Below are positions 1 to 18,500 of a DNA stretch of 64,000 nt, piece by piece. Location of the stretch: assembly GCA_029204225.1 (NCBI GenBank), contig CM055093.1:34978525-35042524 (forward strand), written 5' to 3'. The stretch is from Diphasiastrum complanatum (taxonomy: Eukaryota > Streptophyta > Lycopodiopsida > Lycopodiales > Lycopodiaceae). The notes under the pieces are model-generated. The model did not search any database. It saw nothing but the letters and a program-made list of their open reading frames with translations, and was not told where the DNA came from. A program made the translations under genes and the position numbers. Position 1 is the stretch's first letter, and the number at the start of each line of letters is the position of its first letter.

Positions 1-505
1 AGAGCTAATTCACACTCTTGTAGAGAGAGAAAATTCAACAAGCAAATCTCACCAACAAGGTTTGACTCAAAAACTTAACTTACATAATGATCATAAGGAG
101 AAGTACATATAGAGTTCGTGGAGATCCCTCCTTACATGCTATTGGACCCCTAATCATAGTCTCTTCAATTCTATTGGACCCCTAATCATAGCCTCTTCAA
201 TTCTATTGGACCCATAATGAAGATCTCTTGTTTTCTATTGGACCCCTTGACCAAGGCCGACTCTTTGACTTCATCACTCATAAAACTACATTATCACAAG
301 TGTCAAAATCCTATTCATATGCCTATCTAGCTCGAGATTGCATCATAACTCACTTTTGGCTCAATAGAGGCATTCCATGTGGATTTTGCCAATTTGCCAT
401 CTATGCCAATTTTTGGCCCTATCATAATTCTACACAAAGAAACTTAACATAAAAACTTTATGAAACCTCTAAGACTAGGATAGATAGCTTTTTATGATTT
501 TCACA
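1..505 (-). mobile_element. Partial 3' LTR of a Ty1/copia element
   Basis: On the minus strand a purine-rich tract at about 506-515 precedes a TGTGAAAATC start at 505, which is the usual polypurine-tract/LTR junction. It lies just past the end of a copia RNase H reading frame at 524-1395. The LTR runs off the left edge of the window, so its other end and length are unknown. A four-copy repeat of about 32 bp lies inside it near 139-245. The boundary is inferred from the tract and the TG start, because no second LTR copy is visible. Confidence 0.6.
139..245. repeat. Tandem repeat, ~32 bp x ~3.5 copies, inside the LTR
   Basis: The string ctattggacccctaatcata recurs at about 139, 171, 203 and 235. 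The first two copies are nearly identical and the last two are degraded. LTR U3 regions often carry such short tandem units. Confidence 0.8.
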
Positions 506-523
506 CTCCTCCTAAAAGATATC

Positions 524-1395
524 TAGTCTTTGAAAAACATTGATCTTGGAATCATTCCAAGATTGGATCTATGTTTGATGAAGGAACTCTTGAGTAGATG
601 CTTGGTGAGTAGATCGACAATACAAGATGATGAATCAATATGCTCCAAATGGATCTCTCCTCCAATAAGCTTCTCTCTCACAAAGTGGTGTGCCACTTAC
701 TTTAGCTCCAATAAAATCCTCTTGATCCAAAGCACTTCTTTTGTCAATGTAGTGAGTGCTTTATACTCGGCCTCACAAGAAGAAAGAGATAATATCTTGC
801 TTTTTGGAAAGCCAAGATATGAGATTTCCTCCAAAAAAGATAGTATATGCACTTGTAGACTTTCGATTCATCTTGTCACTTACAAAGTCCGAATCTGAGT
901 AGCCAATGATAGATAAATCTTCACTTTGGTAGATTAGAGCATAATCATGTGATGAAGATATATACCTTAGCACTCTCTTGGCCATCTTCCAATGTTAGTT
1001 CTTTGGATCTTGCATAAATTGACTCAACTTGTGCACAGAATAGCTCAAGTCGGGTCTAGTTATAGTAAGCCATATCAAAAAGCCAATAAGACTCCTAAAA
1101 AGTGTGATGTCCTTGAAGGATCTTTCATCACCTTTATTAGGATCTTTTACAATGTGTCCCACAGGTGTGTCAATGCCCTTACATCCTTCCATATGAAACT
1201 TTTCCAACATAGCAAGAGAATATCTAGATTGACAAATAAAAGCACAATCATCATGAAAGTCAATCTCTAGGCCTAGTATGTAATGGATCTCTACTAGATA
1301 TTACATCTTAAACTCTTTTCCAAGTGCTTTTTTGGTTTCTTCAACCAATTTGATGCAACTTCCACATAGGATAATGTGATCTACATAAATGACCT
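524..1395 (-). pseudogene. Ty1/copia pol fragment (RT C-terminus and RNase H)
   Basis: Read on the minus strand, the segment starts in the palm of a copia reverse transcriptase: YVDH stands at the YVDD box near 1390. It continues through the RSLIGFLIWLTITRPDLSYS block and MQDPKN near 1000. RNase H follows: AKRVLRYI, IGYSDSDFVSDKMNRKSTSA, an SCEAEYKALTTLTKEVLW block near 740-780, then VDLLTKHLLKSSFIKHR near the end. An in-frame stop lies shortly after YVDH, the frame shifts between the two halves, and everything upstream of the RT palm is missing. It is a dead copy whose LTR lies immediately to the left. Confidence 0.85.
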
Positions 1396-2590
1396 TAAGG
1401 GGGGCTATTGGAAATTAAGTCCACAATTGTCTGTTTTGTGAATGACTAATTTCTATTTCAAGATTCTTCTTGCACGTTTATTGATCGTTGATCTAGGGTC
1501 AGGTGAACCCAACTTTGGTTCTACATCATTCCTGCTCTCTTCTCCGTTCACGTTCTCCATACTCCCTTGCCCCATTAGATGGTGGACCTATTTCAAGAAT
1601 AAAAAACGATAAGATATTTTGATATTATGATATCTGGTTTAAAGACGTAAGATAAGGAAATTAGAAAATACTCTTGTAGTAGAAAAGTGGCTGATTACAA
1701 GTCCGATTGATTTGTGTCAGAACTATGGAATTCTATTGCAAAAAGGTGGTTTGTTGAAACCTATTCCTTGTTGGTGGTAATCAACTTGATCCTGGTGAGG
1801 ACTGAGATCCGTGGGTTGATGCAAGGAGGGAAATTCACGCTAACAATATATTCTTTTGAGGTGATCTCCGATTGAGATTTTGGTTGTGGAATAGCACTCT
1901 TTGAGAAATATTCTCTCTTAGAGGATAATCAAGCTACATGATTCTTGGTTAAGAAAGTATTGTGTACAGATGAAGTGATATCTGTAGAGATATGCTATGT
2001 AGTGAATCTTTGAGTGATCATAAACCTTTTGTACAAACTTTTAAATTATGTGGATCTACAAAGGATTCCTTGGACTAAGTTTATTTGCATGCACAAACTA
2101 GTTGGTAAAAAACATAGGCATATTGGTGAGAATTGTGTAGAGACAATTTCTCGCTAGGTTATAATAATTTCTCTTTGAGAATTGCTTATTGACCTATAAT
2201 TGATTTAGAATCAGATTAAATGTGGTGTTTTGGTACCACACCTAGACATTTAAATATTTTCTAAATCCGATATTGCTAACTGAGTCAGAAGTGCTACTTT
2301 TGAGTTAGTTGTTTGAATCAATAATATATTCCTACTTATGGATATAATTGTTGAAATGTATTGCTTATAAGTCACAACCTTTGATTCATTTAAAGGTTTA
2401 TGTGCATAGAATACACGTGAACTTTTGGCCTTTTCTTTTCTTGATTGGAAAGAATAGAATGCTATCCCGAAAGACTCATGAGAGTTGGATAGTTGTTGGT
2501 TTCCAAAAGTTAGAACTTCATGTAATGAGGTTCCAATGAATCTTGAGTTATTCTAGATAAGAACTTAAGAATAATTGAATCTCGACGCAT
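1396..2590. other. Intergenic, nothing recognised
   Basis: About 1.2 kb with no long reading frame, tandem array or recognisable element end. It separates the left copia fragment from the decayed gypsy tail and may be degraded gypsy internal sequence, which I could not confirm. Confidence 0.4.
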
Positions 2591-2594
2591 TTCT

Positions 2595-3536
2595 TTGTGC
2601 CATGGCTAAAGTAAGGGCATTTTTTGGATTACAATCCTTTTATAGGCACCTTATGTGAGTTGGAAAAGTCTGAAACTTTATAGATGGAAAGAACTTTTTG
2701 GAACAACTCATGTGTCTTCAAAAAATTGTGATGCACTCTTATGATGTGGTATGCTCTTGGGAATATGGAGAGTTGGGATTGGCGAATCATAACTCAGACT
2801 CTAGGATATACCTAATCCATAAGAGAGGACTACGTTCATGGTAAGATTACCCCGAATGAATAAACAGGTTAGTGAAATTTTGGTACGACTGATCATCTTA
2901 CCAAATCGGCTATGTTTATTCAGGTAAAGACCGAGTAGTTATAAAGTGTCTATTTAGGCTTTACGAATTACCAAGTGACATTATGAACATTCACGATTCA
3001 ATGTTTATTGGTCTCTTTTGGTCGGTCGTATTCGCTAAACTAGAGATGACTCTGAGCTTAAAGTTCTTCTGATCATTGGTAGTTGCCTATGTTAGGTTAT
3101 CACGTTCTTTTATTGAGTATAGGACAAGAATCTGATGAATTATGATTGACGAATCATAGCTCAGATTTTAGTTATACTTGATCATTTAAAAGAAGGATTA
3201 CTTGCGTGATTAGATCAGATAAGATGTGGGGAGGAACTCAAGTGCATCCGGTTTTTCACGTAAGCTGACTCAAGAAGAGTCTACGCGAAGGATTGCATCT
3301 CGGTTCTGGAGACCAATTGGACTTGTTGGATAAATCATTGGGGGTGTTTCGGTTTGAACCCGAAAGGATCTTGGATACAAGAACTAAACGATTGAGAAAT
3401 CGTATAATTACCAAGAATCTGGTTTGATGGAAGAGTCGCACATACGATGATGATTCCTGATAATTGGAAGGGAGCTTAAGGATGGATTTCCCTAGTTTTA
3501 AGTTTTGAGGACAGAACTTGAATAAGGGGGGAAGAA
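2595..3536 (+). pseudogene. Decayed Ty3/gypsy pol (RT/RNase H edge, integrase, C-terminal tail)
   Basis: Short blocks in several plus-strand frames match gypsy polyprotein order. AKVRAFFGLQSFYRHLM near 2602 resembles the RT/RNase H junction (KEVRSFLGLASFYRRF type). TDHLTKSAMFIQVKT near 2906 and YELPSDIMNIHDSMFIGLFW near 2960-3020 resemble the integrase core. ILDTRTKRLRNRIITKNLV near 3372-3430 resembles the integrase tail before the chromodomain-like end. Stops and shifts occur every few dozen codons, so it is not coding. A purine run (aataagggggga) near 3520 and an LTR-like TGTCATGCC at 3538 follow directly. Confidence 0.65.
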
Positions 3537-3537
3537 T

Positions 3538-4010
3538 GTCATGCCAACGACTGGTCTCGGGTAGCGTGTCCATGCTAGAGATCGATAGACCAACAACCTG
3601 TAAGCTAGTTATGCCTATAAGGGAATTGGGGCCGTTATGTGTATAAGGTCATAATTAATGGTTGTAAGCCTAAACACATGATGGTGGATTTGTATGGGTC
3701 TATCAGTGATTCATTGAGAAATTGGATGATGTGGTGGGCCCAGATAGGTTGCAGAGGTGTCCAGTGAATTGTCATACTGCACTACTAGTGGTGCGTCAGA
3801 TTGGAGCGTATAAGTATACCTATTGGGCTCTCACTAGTGGATCCTTGATTATGAGACTGGTAGCCGTATGTTGTTGGTGTGATGCCACACTCCTCTTTGA
3901 GATTGATCCATAGCTTGGGGGTAGATCCGTTCGGTCTAGATTTGGTTGAGTAGGTTTGTCCACTATCCGTTTGGTCTAGATTTGGTTGGGTAGGTTTGTC
4001 CACCATCCGT
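3538..4010 (+). mobile_element. Putative 3' LTR of the decayed Ty3/gypsy element
   Basis: It begins TGTCATGCCAACGACTGG directly after a polypurine tract at the end of the gypsy pol remnant. The right end is not defined, because no partner LTR lies in the window. It contains a two-copy 40-bp tandem repeat at about 3927-4007. Confidence 0.45.
3926..4010. repeat. Tandem duplication, 40 bp x 2
   Basis: Two adjacent 40-bp units beginning atccgttcggtctagatttg and atccgtttggtctagatttg differ at only a few positions. A partial third unit (atccgttc) follows. Confidence 0.85.
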
Positions 4011-4074
4011 TCCCTTGTTTGTTGCTTGTATTGGCATGCTTAAAATAGGATCCTTGGTTGAGGACTTTATATTG

Positions 4075-6185
4075 CACCAAGAAGGAGGCTCTAACTTTGT
4101 CAAAAATTCCCAAGAAGAAGAAAAGGTGTTGATGGTACAAGATCAACCATATAGAGATGCCTATGAATGATGTCTAGATTCAGGTGCTTCTCAGCACATG
4201 GCTCCTTGTAAGAACCTATTCTTGAATCTCACAGCAACTGAATCAAAGTACATTCTCTTTGGAGACTCAAGCTCACACAAAGTAGAAGGCCAAGGCTCTA
4301 TTCGACTTCAATTCCCAGATGTCATCACTAGACAACCTAATGGTGTACTCTATGTACCCAAATTAACAAAGAATTTATTGTCTATAAGCAAGATCACCGA
4401 TCAAGGCTATAGAACTTTGTTTACTTCTAGTTGATTACCATTCTTGACAAGAATTTAAATATAGTCCTCTCTGCATATAGAGAAGGAAATTTATATATCT
4501 TGAGTCACGATTATGCACTTTCTGTGAGTAATTCAGATGCTCATCTATGGCATTAGAGATTAGGGCACTTAAACATAATATCTATCTTGTATATGCATCA
4601 TAATAGTATGGTCAAGGATATGAGACTTAATATTATCTCCACAAGAAATCAGACTATATGTGAAATGTGCTTACTAGGAAAACAACCTAGGTCAAGATTT
4701 CCTAAAGGACAAGCCAAAAGGGCTAAGTCTATTCTTGAATTAATCCATAGTGATTTACGTGGTCCTATGAGTGTGCCCTTTGGGTCAAGCTTTATATTTC
4801 ATCAACTTTATTGATGACCTCTCCAGATTCACCAGAATTATGTTCATCAAGAAGAAGTCTGAGGCATTCAACTGTTTCAAAGAATTTAAATAGTTTGTTG
4901 AGACTCAAACTGGTCAGAGGATCAAGACCCTTTGATCTGATTCTGGGGGAGAGTACATGTCTGATGAAATGGCGGACTACTTATCTTCATGTGGCGTGTA
5001 CCATCAGTTCACTGTCAGCTACACACCATAATAGAATAGAGAAGCTGACATGAAATAGTCGAACACTTTTGAAAGCATCACGATCCATGATGTCCAATGT
5101 TCAGTTACCCAAATTTTTTGCAATTTCTATAGCTTGCTATCTGCAAAATTATTCCAACACAAGGACGGTCGACTCTAAAACTCCGTTTGAAGTCTACTAC
5201 GGTTACAAAACAAGTCTGAAACACCTTCATGTGTTTGGATGTCTCTGCTATACACAAATACCGTCTGATCTGAGGAAGAAACTAGACCTAGTCAGCTACA
5301 AGAATATTTTCATTGGTTACTCATCACATAAAGCGTATCACATCTATGATGTTGAAATTGGTCAGATCTCAGTCAGCCGTGATATTGTCTTCCTTGAAGA
5401 CAAGTTCTATGATTTCAAGTAGAAGCGGCAAATGTAGGAGTTTGTTCCAACAACTCCATTCACCATCGATAGGCTTGGACCTACGGTTGTTCACAACCAA
5501 AACCTGAAAACATCCCTGTCATTCACCCAGGAGAGTCATTCGCTCAGAAACCTGCAGCTCGAAGATATACTCGACAACGACAACAACTTGATCGTTTCGT
5601 CCCTCAGGCGTTTATCAGTCATGCTGACCCTGCCTCTATTGCAGAAGCACTGTCAATGTCAGATGTAGACAAATGGAAAGCTGTGATGGACGTTGAGTAC
5701 AGCTCATTAATGAAGAACAAGACCTGGAGTCTTGTTGATCCTCATGCAGGTACAAAACTAATTGACACTAAATGGATCTTCAAACTGAAGCTCAAGCCAG
5801 ATGGATCAATATCCAAATGGAAAGCTCGCTTAGTGGTTAAAGGATATGAGCAAGTATACAAGATAGATTACACTGACACTTTCAGTCCAATGGTAGAACA
5901 TCAATCTATTCGAATCTTATTGGCTATAGCTGCTGCAGAGGATCTGGACATTCATCCGATGGACGTCCAGACAACATTCCTTAATGGATACGTTCAAGAA
6001 GGTATTTATATTTATCAACGAAAAGATTACATCCTTCAAGGCCAAGAGCATACAATATACAAATTGTAGAAGGCTCTTTATGGGCTCAAGCAAGCTCCTA
6101 GGCCCTGGTTTGAAAGAATTAATCACTTCTTGTTGCAAGCACCAATTTACTTCTTGCTCTGTTGATTCAAATGTGTATCTTTCAT
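4075..6185 (+). pseudogene. Ty1/copia pol fragment (protease edge, integrase, RT N-half)
   Basis: In order: CLDSGASQHM near 4170 (retroviral-type aspartic protease motif); the gag-pre-integrase block with LYVPKLTKNLLSISKITDQG to 4434; an HLNI/CEMCLLGKQPRSRFPKG zinc-binding block near 4570-4710; integrase core pieces FINFIDDLSRFTRIMFIKKK near 4800 and SDSGGEYMSDEMADYLSS near 4937; the integrase C-terminus with PFEVYYGYKTSLKHLHVFGC near 5190; and reverse transcriptase from 5656 with WKAVMDVEYSSLMKNKTWSL, DTKWIFKLKLKPDGS and KALYGLKQAPRPWFERI. Several frame changes and stops break it, and it is cut off in the RT palm at about 6185. It cannot encode a working polyprotein. Confidence 0.9.
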
Positions 6186-6611
6186 GATTATTTCTCGACT
6201 TTTTTGGCATGTACTGATGGATCATGATCACATGCAAGTGTAATCATACCCTAACTACTATAATTCAATCCCATGTAAGTACTCAAAGTTTTGATTATGC
6301 TCAATATTGACTCCTACAGACCAATTTTAGCCAAAATCATCAAATTTTGACCAAAATATGGACTCGATCCAATATTGACCATATAATTGGCATGCAGTCA
6401 TTAGAATTTGTCATAATGACTGAAAAAACAACAAGTAATATGTTGAAAATCATTATGTACAGTGTGTTTGATAAATGTCAAGCTAAAACAATGAATTGAA
6501 AGAAGCCACTTAATTAGATGTCAATTCCATCACCATGAACAAAAAACAAGGATTTACTATAAAAAAGCTACAAAAAAGTAGAAAGCATCTCCAACTTCTG
6601 ATCAATGCAAG
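6186..6611. other. Sequence between copia break and LTR; internal part of a minus-strand LTR element
   Basis: The plus-strand copia homology stops abruptly at about 6185. The next 400 bp show no protein similarity I recognise. The part nearest 6611 should be the 5' leader of the minus-strand element whose primer-binding site is at 6615-6629. Confidence 0.4.
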
Positions 6612-6614
6612 CCT

Positions 6615-6629
6615 AGGCTCTGATACCAC
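6615..6629 (-). other. Primer-binding site (initiator-Met tRNA type)
   Basis: Minus-strand TGGTATCAGAGCC is complementary to the 3' end of plant initiator methionine tRNA, the standard primer for many plant LTR retrotransposons. It abuts the CA end of the LTR at 6630-6981, as expected for a 5' LTR read leftward. Confidence 0.8.
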
Positions 6630-6981
6630 TGTAAAGATTGTCGAGTGTAGAATATAGATTCTAACGATCTCAAAAGGAGTGTTGTATCCAACCAAGTACA
6701 AACTTAAAGTCAAACCCCAATGAGCTTCACTCTCGAGCCACAATGACTTAATACAAGAGGGGGAGAGCTTTTTGGGAACTAAATACCAGGATCTGGAAGT
6801 GGAGGAGGGCGAGTTTCTATAGGTATATAAAGACCACTGGAGCCTAGGAATATTCTTTTCAAAACCATAATCATTTACTAAATGCATATTCAATTGCTTT
6901 TGATCTCCTCAGCATGCACAAAAGTTGTCATATCACCATGTACTACTCCACATGTCCTAATTGGAGTGTGCACCTCTCACA
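6630..6981 (-). mobile_element. LTR (352 bp), minus orientation
   Basis: On the minus strand it runs from TGTGAGAGGTGCACACTCC at 6981 to a TTTACA end at 6630, directly followed by the primer-binding site. A TATA-like TTTATATACC lies near 6823-6833, consistent with an LTR promoter. No second LTR or coding part is seen to the left, so this is a truncated element. Confidence 0.7.
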
Positions 6982-7726
6982 AGATTATTAATTACATTTC
7001 TGGCCTAATTCATAATGATAATGTGTAACTAATAAACTCATACTTGGGAGTGCCAAATATCCATATCAAGGATTATTTTGAATCCTCTAAATGGGACATT
7101 GACGTAACACTTTTTGACAACAGAAGATTGAGTGATACTCAAAGTATGTGTAGTACACAAGAAAATGAATTTTTGTTCCTACTCACATGCTTAAAACTTG
7201 GAGAGACTATCTTTATGATAGTAAGTTTTTGGTGTAAATCTCTTAAGTATCTCACAAGTTGAGGATCGAGGGAGTCATTACAAGGAGAGACTAAGCAAGT
7301 GACGAGGATACAGCAGGAGAGGTGAAAAAAGGAATTTGATTATGGAAAATAGTTTTACTAGGTTGGGGGAGAAGAAATTTTGTTTTCAAAGAAACAGATT
7401 TGGAAAAGCAAAATTGGTTTTGCCAAGAATAATAGGGAAGTTGGCCCATTAAGATCTATTCACTATCAAGAAAGAAGAGAGGTTGCATAGAAAGGGGTAG
7501 CCCCTAAATTGGAAAGGTCATAAATGAAAATAGTTTCTTATGGGCATGAAGTAGAAGAGGCTAAAAAATAAAGAAGGACGTCATTCCAAGGTCCCTTGAT
7601 CGTAGATAGATGGACTAGTTATGGAGAACAAGGAGGCAATTCATGATCATAGGGCAATAGCACATAGAATGTGGTTACCTCAAAAGAAGCACATGGCTCA
7701 CTCAACCAAGAATTCTTATAAAGGTT

Positions 7727-7849
<123 letters not shown>

Positions 7850-8300
7850 TGTGAGCAGTGATGGAGAAAACACGTTTCATGCATTTTGTTTATGCCACGT
7901 TTTCCCTAAAACGTCATTGATGGGCAGTTGAAATAGCTTTGAAGCGGGTTTGAAAGGCAAAGACATTGATTGTAAAAAGAGAACACGTGCTTTTTGAAGG
8001 TTCTGGAAACAAAATTTTCTAGAGCGTTTCCAGAATTTTCTAGAGAGAGGCGCGAAAGGTATAAAAACCTCTAAGATCCAATGCACGATTGGGCTATGGC
8101 GATGGCGTGAAGGGCAACAGCTAGCATTGGTGTAATTCAGATCCACAATGATGGTGCAGGTGCAAGCAAGAGGGAAGCAACAAAGCAAGAGGAAATAACC
8201 ACAATGATGGTGTGGTGCAGGCTTGGCAGCGGATTGAGCGGTCGATAGTGTATCAAGAGAGGAGGCTAATGAGTGGAGATGGCGGGTCGAGAGAGGCGAT

Positions 8301-8429
<129 letters not shown>

Positions 8430-9617
8430 TGTTTGTTGACAATGACTTTAGCAACAAATTTTAAGCTAGAGGTATTCAACTTAGCCAATTTCGAAATGAA
8501 AGCTAACCAATATTATACTTGTTTGTCAAGGTGATGCCAAAGGAAAAATTTAAGAGTCTGGAGATGGTGTCGTGTGGGATTATAGTAATATCAAAGAATT
8601 GAATCTAGGGTGGGGAGAAGATGTTGCAACTGAAAAGAAAAATATCAATTTTGTCCTCACTAATGATAGTGAAAGAGCAATAAGAAATGTCCTCTATAAT
8701 TTCAGACATATACACTGAGAGATTTTTCTTCTGGTATTGACAACATGATGATGGTGTTGACAAATAACTAGATGAGTGGGAGGGTAGGGGTGGCATTGAT
8801 ACGATCATGATTGTGAGTTTTTGAGAAGGAGAAAAACAAGAGGTTCCATGAATTTTCCAAATAAACAAGGGTAACCTTGTCAAATGCAACAAGTTTCATA
8901 AAGGAAGTCATTGAGGTTGATGACTAACGTAGCTCCAAGGTAAAGGACTTTGGTAAGGGAGACAAATATCCATGAAATTCTTACTCTCTTGAAATCATAG
9001 ATGAGCTAGTTCCAATTGTCTAGATCAACAACATGGAGAGAGGTGTAGTATGAAATCTTGAGAACAATATTGGTGACGTTAATTACTCATGTTGTTAGAG
9101 AGTTGGAATGCTGATTGGGAGGCACCATTAGAGTTCATATATTCTCATTTTTGAAAATTTGCAACTATACCTTGAGACAAGTGTAGAGTTACCTTTGAGA
9201 TAGTAGGGACTGGGCATATTAGTATTATTGTTTTCATGGGCATATTGGATGTTGAATAGAAAGAATTATCTACGAAATGACTCAAAATTAATAAATTTCA
9301 CATGATTCTTTTCCATTGATTGTGAATAAATCTAACCATGACATCTCCAACTAGTGGGCCACCCATAAAGTAAACAGGAACTATGTTTGAGGGCCTTACA
9401 CTAGTGTTTACGCTTCAACCTATTGTTGCTTGCTTGGATATATAATAAATTATGTTCTTACTACTAATGTTTGAGCTTTGGCCTATTGTTATTAGCATGT
9501 CTATATTATAAATGCCAATGAGATTGTACATCGATGGTCATTACAATAGCTTCTACAAGGAAAAAAGACACAAGATGTGCAACTGCTTTGTGTGTATATG
9601 TGTGCACGCGCACCATG

Positions 9618-9620
<3 letters not shown>

Positions 9621-9686
<66 letters not shown>
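9621..9686. repeat. Microsatellite (AG)33
   Basis: Perfect AG run of 66 bp. Confidence 0.98.
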
Positions 9687-9689
<3 letters not shown>

Positions 9690-10219
9690 TTAAACTCGTT
9701 TTGCTTAGATGGGTCTCGAAAACCCATAAAAAGATTTGACGTTTGTACATAAAAGATTATGTATACAACTACTAAGCATCTAATGTCGGGTCATAGTAGC
9801 ACAAAACCTTCAAAAAATTGAAATGCTTGTAGGTTGTATAAATCCTACTCTACTTGTTACTCTCATTCATGATTCAATTCCTCCAAATCTCCAGATTTTT
9901 GCCAATTTGAATCTCTTTGACTATTGATTTGAAGAGACTCTGCCATGGCCTTGATTTCAAAGATTCAATTATTGGCCGAATTACTCAAGTTCCCTATACT
10001 AATATATTACAAATCTTAGTATAGACAATTTTTTTCTTCTCCATCTATGTCAATAATGTTTTTGTAGCTATCAATATCTAGCATTTTGTGAATAGAAGAC
10101 TTGCAAGGCTTTTAGTGATCGAATCTCAAAGTCCAATGATGCCTATATTTGGATGAATTTCAATTTGCTTGAGAAAATAAAAGAAAGTGAGTAATGACAA
10201 TTAGACCCTTGCATGAAAT

Positions 10220-15330
<5,111 letters not shown>

Positions 15331-15515
15331 CTCACACATCAAAATGAAATACAAAAGATGGAACTCGAAGTCTACTGCTAGCTTGCCTGTTTGTTTAACT
15401 CAGTTAACATATACACCAATACCCCTTTGATATTAAAAGAGGTTTCAAATTACAAATCCATAACATTTGAGGGCAATGTAATATATAGGTACAAAATGTA
15501 CTTGGAATTGGAAAG

Positions 15516-18500
15516 TTACATAGTCTGAGCACCATCCTTTGCACCAGAACTCATCATGTCGTCACCCACATCATTATCAAGGACATCGAGGAGGTATGCA
15601 AAAGGGTCATTTGATGGCAACTGATGCATATCTAGGCAATCCAAAACAACATGCTGATTAGCAAATTTTCAAAATTCTACACTAGATACTGTACGTTAGC
15701 AGCAAATTGAATTTATAACTTCCGTATGTCTTTAGATAAGGATGCAGAATTTTTACAGTACAAAAGAAATCACAGTAGCATGCCATATCAAAGGATAGGA
15801 TCATCTTGATACAATTTCAACATTGGAAAAGCAGGAAGAACCAATCACCATTTAATGTTTGCATGTTCAGTGCCAGCCCAAGTATCGAAGAACGTGATCC
15901 ATATCAAACACAGAAGTGATTGCTTTACCTTCTGTTGATAATGAGGACACATATCCTCCATTTGGAACAAAACCATGAGCCGCAGCTGGATCAACTGTAT
16001 TTGGCTCGGATATGTACATGTTACAAAGAGAATCATCATGCAGTGTTAAGGAGGGCAATTCAACTTGAGCCATATATGCCCTGTTAGGACTATGTGTTAA
16101 GGCAGGGTCAACACCATCATGATACATGGTAACTGCCTCACTTTCCGGATGCATTTGTTGGGCATCTTTGATTTTTAACTCAGCTAGTTTTCTTTCCAGT
16201 TCCAAAATCTGCTCTTCTTGTAGTTCTCTGAAATACGAATCATTGCCAAAAGCTGCCAAAGCTGCAACATCAGCACACAGTGTAAACAATATGCAGGCAA
16301 GTAAGTCACCATTTCAGATTCTTCACAGAACCTGGCAGACAATAACTTAAAAGGTTTCATTTTGTCAGTTTTTTGGAAAAATGAAGGTTAGAAACCCTAT
16401 TCAAAGTTGCACGTTTACAAGAAACCCAGCCTTGAAAGCAAGCAAATGTGTCAGTCTTGTGAAATAAAAAAGGCTTTAAAACCCTATTCAAAATAGCATG
16501 TCTACAAGAAACCCTAGCCTTGCAAGAAACAAATGAGGAAGTAACAAGATGTTAGAAAATAAATTAAGATCTTTTACTAGCACTAATCTTTGTTTTCTAG
16601 TTCCGTCCTCTTGGTAATAGCCCACGTTGCTGATCTATAAGGTCCAATGCCTGATTGGCCGCGAAAAGGCTTGGAAATGGAAAAATGAAAGAATGTCGCC
16701 CCAAGGAAATGGAAAACTGGAAACTAAGTTTCCTTTACATATCCACAGCAAATAGACGTAGAAAAGCGAACTTACATGCAAGAACATAAGCTGCGACTTT
16801 CTTGAAGGAAAGCCATATCTGGAGTATAGGTGATTTCAATAACCCACTCCAAATGGTCATGATCATAGCTAAATTTTAAAACTGGAATGCACTTCGAGTA
16901 ACTAATTTCCTGTATGCACTTTACTTATGAGTAAGTGTACTGCAGAACCTACATAAATGACTAGTTTGAATTTAGACTTCAAAAAATCTGGTTGAATGAC
17001 ACATGGCTTGCTGCTTCACCTCACAAGTGTTTATGAGCAGCAAAACGGTAGCCTGAAACAGTATCAATTAGCAGCGACGAAGACTCTATGCCACAAAAAA
17101 ATTGAGATATATTATTCTGATGCTAGAAGCTTGTCTGAACACTATCTAGCAATCTTGTCTAGCATTGCATCCACTAGGTCACTACAACTGTTGTTTACAT
17201 TACAATCTGCAAGCTTAAGAATTCTGGCTGGAATCATCTTCCTGGAACAGCAATGGTATTCGTAACTCAGGAACCCAACTAAGATTGAAGATTTACAATT
17301 GTCAAGAGTCTTAAGAAAATGTGTTAAATGCAATGACTAGATTGTGGAGTATTTAGGTTTCTAGGATCCATTAATAGGTTCTCTTAAGAAAAAAGCAGGT
17401 ACTTATGTAAAATAAGAGATTCTATGGAACAGGTATTTCTTATTCATTTCACAAAGAGCCTTCACTAATACACTTAAAACAATCACCTTGGGTGCTGAAG
17501 TTGTTGCTTCCAGAACTGCCATGTAACGAGTAGATTATATTTTCGGTCAGATGCTTCCTGTGGGGAGACAAAGATGGAGAAAGTGTCAGATGAATCTATC
17601 TTTTATACAAAGACTGTTATAAAAACATCAACTCAGTAACATACGAACTAAAAAGTCAAACAGAAAATGATATAAACTAGTGCATCTTAAAAAGGTTACC
17701 TATCATTCAACTTGCTCTTCTCCCGATAAGGTTTAACCAAGACACGTGCACCACATATGTAGTGAGGATTGCCCCCAGAAAGGATCTGCTTTACAGTCTC
17801 TGGATAAGCAAATGTCACAAAACCAAACATTCTTCTCTGCTGAAATGGTATTCGGACATCCTCGACAGGTCCATATGCCCTAAATATCGAGCAAGATTTC
17901 AGATTAGTCTTCATTTGAACTATATAAATTTCTGCTCCTCCCTTGATGTGCCTTCTTCAGGTGAGTAATCATAATCTATGCATGCCAGAACTCTGTACTC
18001 TTTTGACATAATTTATAGCTGTATTTATCGACCATGACCCACAATCTACAATGCACTTCAAAATTTCATATAATCTGAAATCGACCATGAAATGCTTCGA
18101 GAGACACTCAGCAAATTAGACCAAGTTGTAGAAATTGACTCACTTGAAGTGCAAAGAAACGTCTTCTTCTGTGAAGGTACTCTCTGCAGGAAAGGTCAAA
18201 TAGATTTGCCTTGAGATTGGATTGGCAGCCCTCAGCTCATCTTGTTCACCTTTGGAAGCATAATTGTGGGCGTCCTCTGCTAACACCACAGCATGCTGTC
18301 CATGTGGCCTGATGAATACAATGTTGTCAAGCTTGAGAAGAGAGTTTGCAGACAAAGGCAAGTCAAAACAGCTTGACATCTTTGAGGAATTCAGTTATTT
18401 GAAATTCAAACTGTTACTTCGCTGCTTGATTTATATCTGGTAAAGTATTTGACAATGGTGAGGAATTTAGAAATGCTATGTAAAAAGCCAGAATATCACT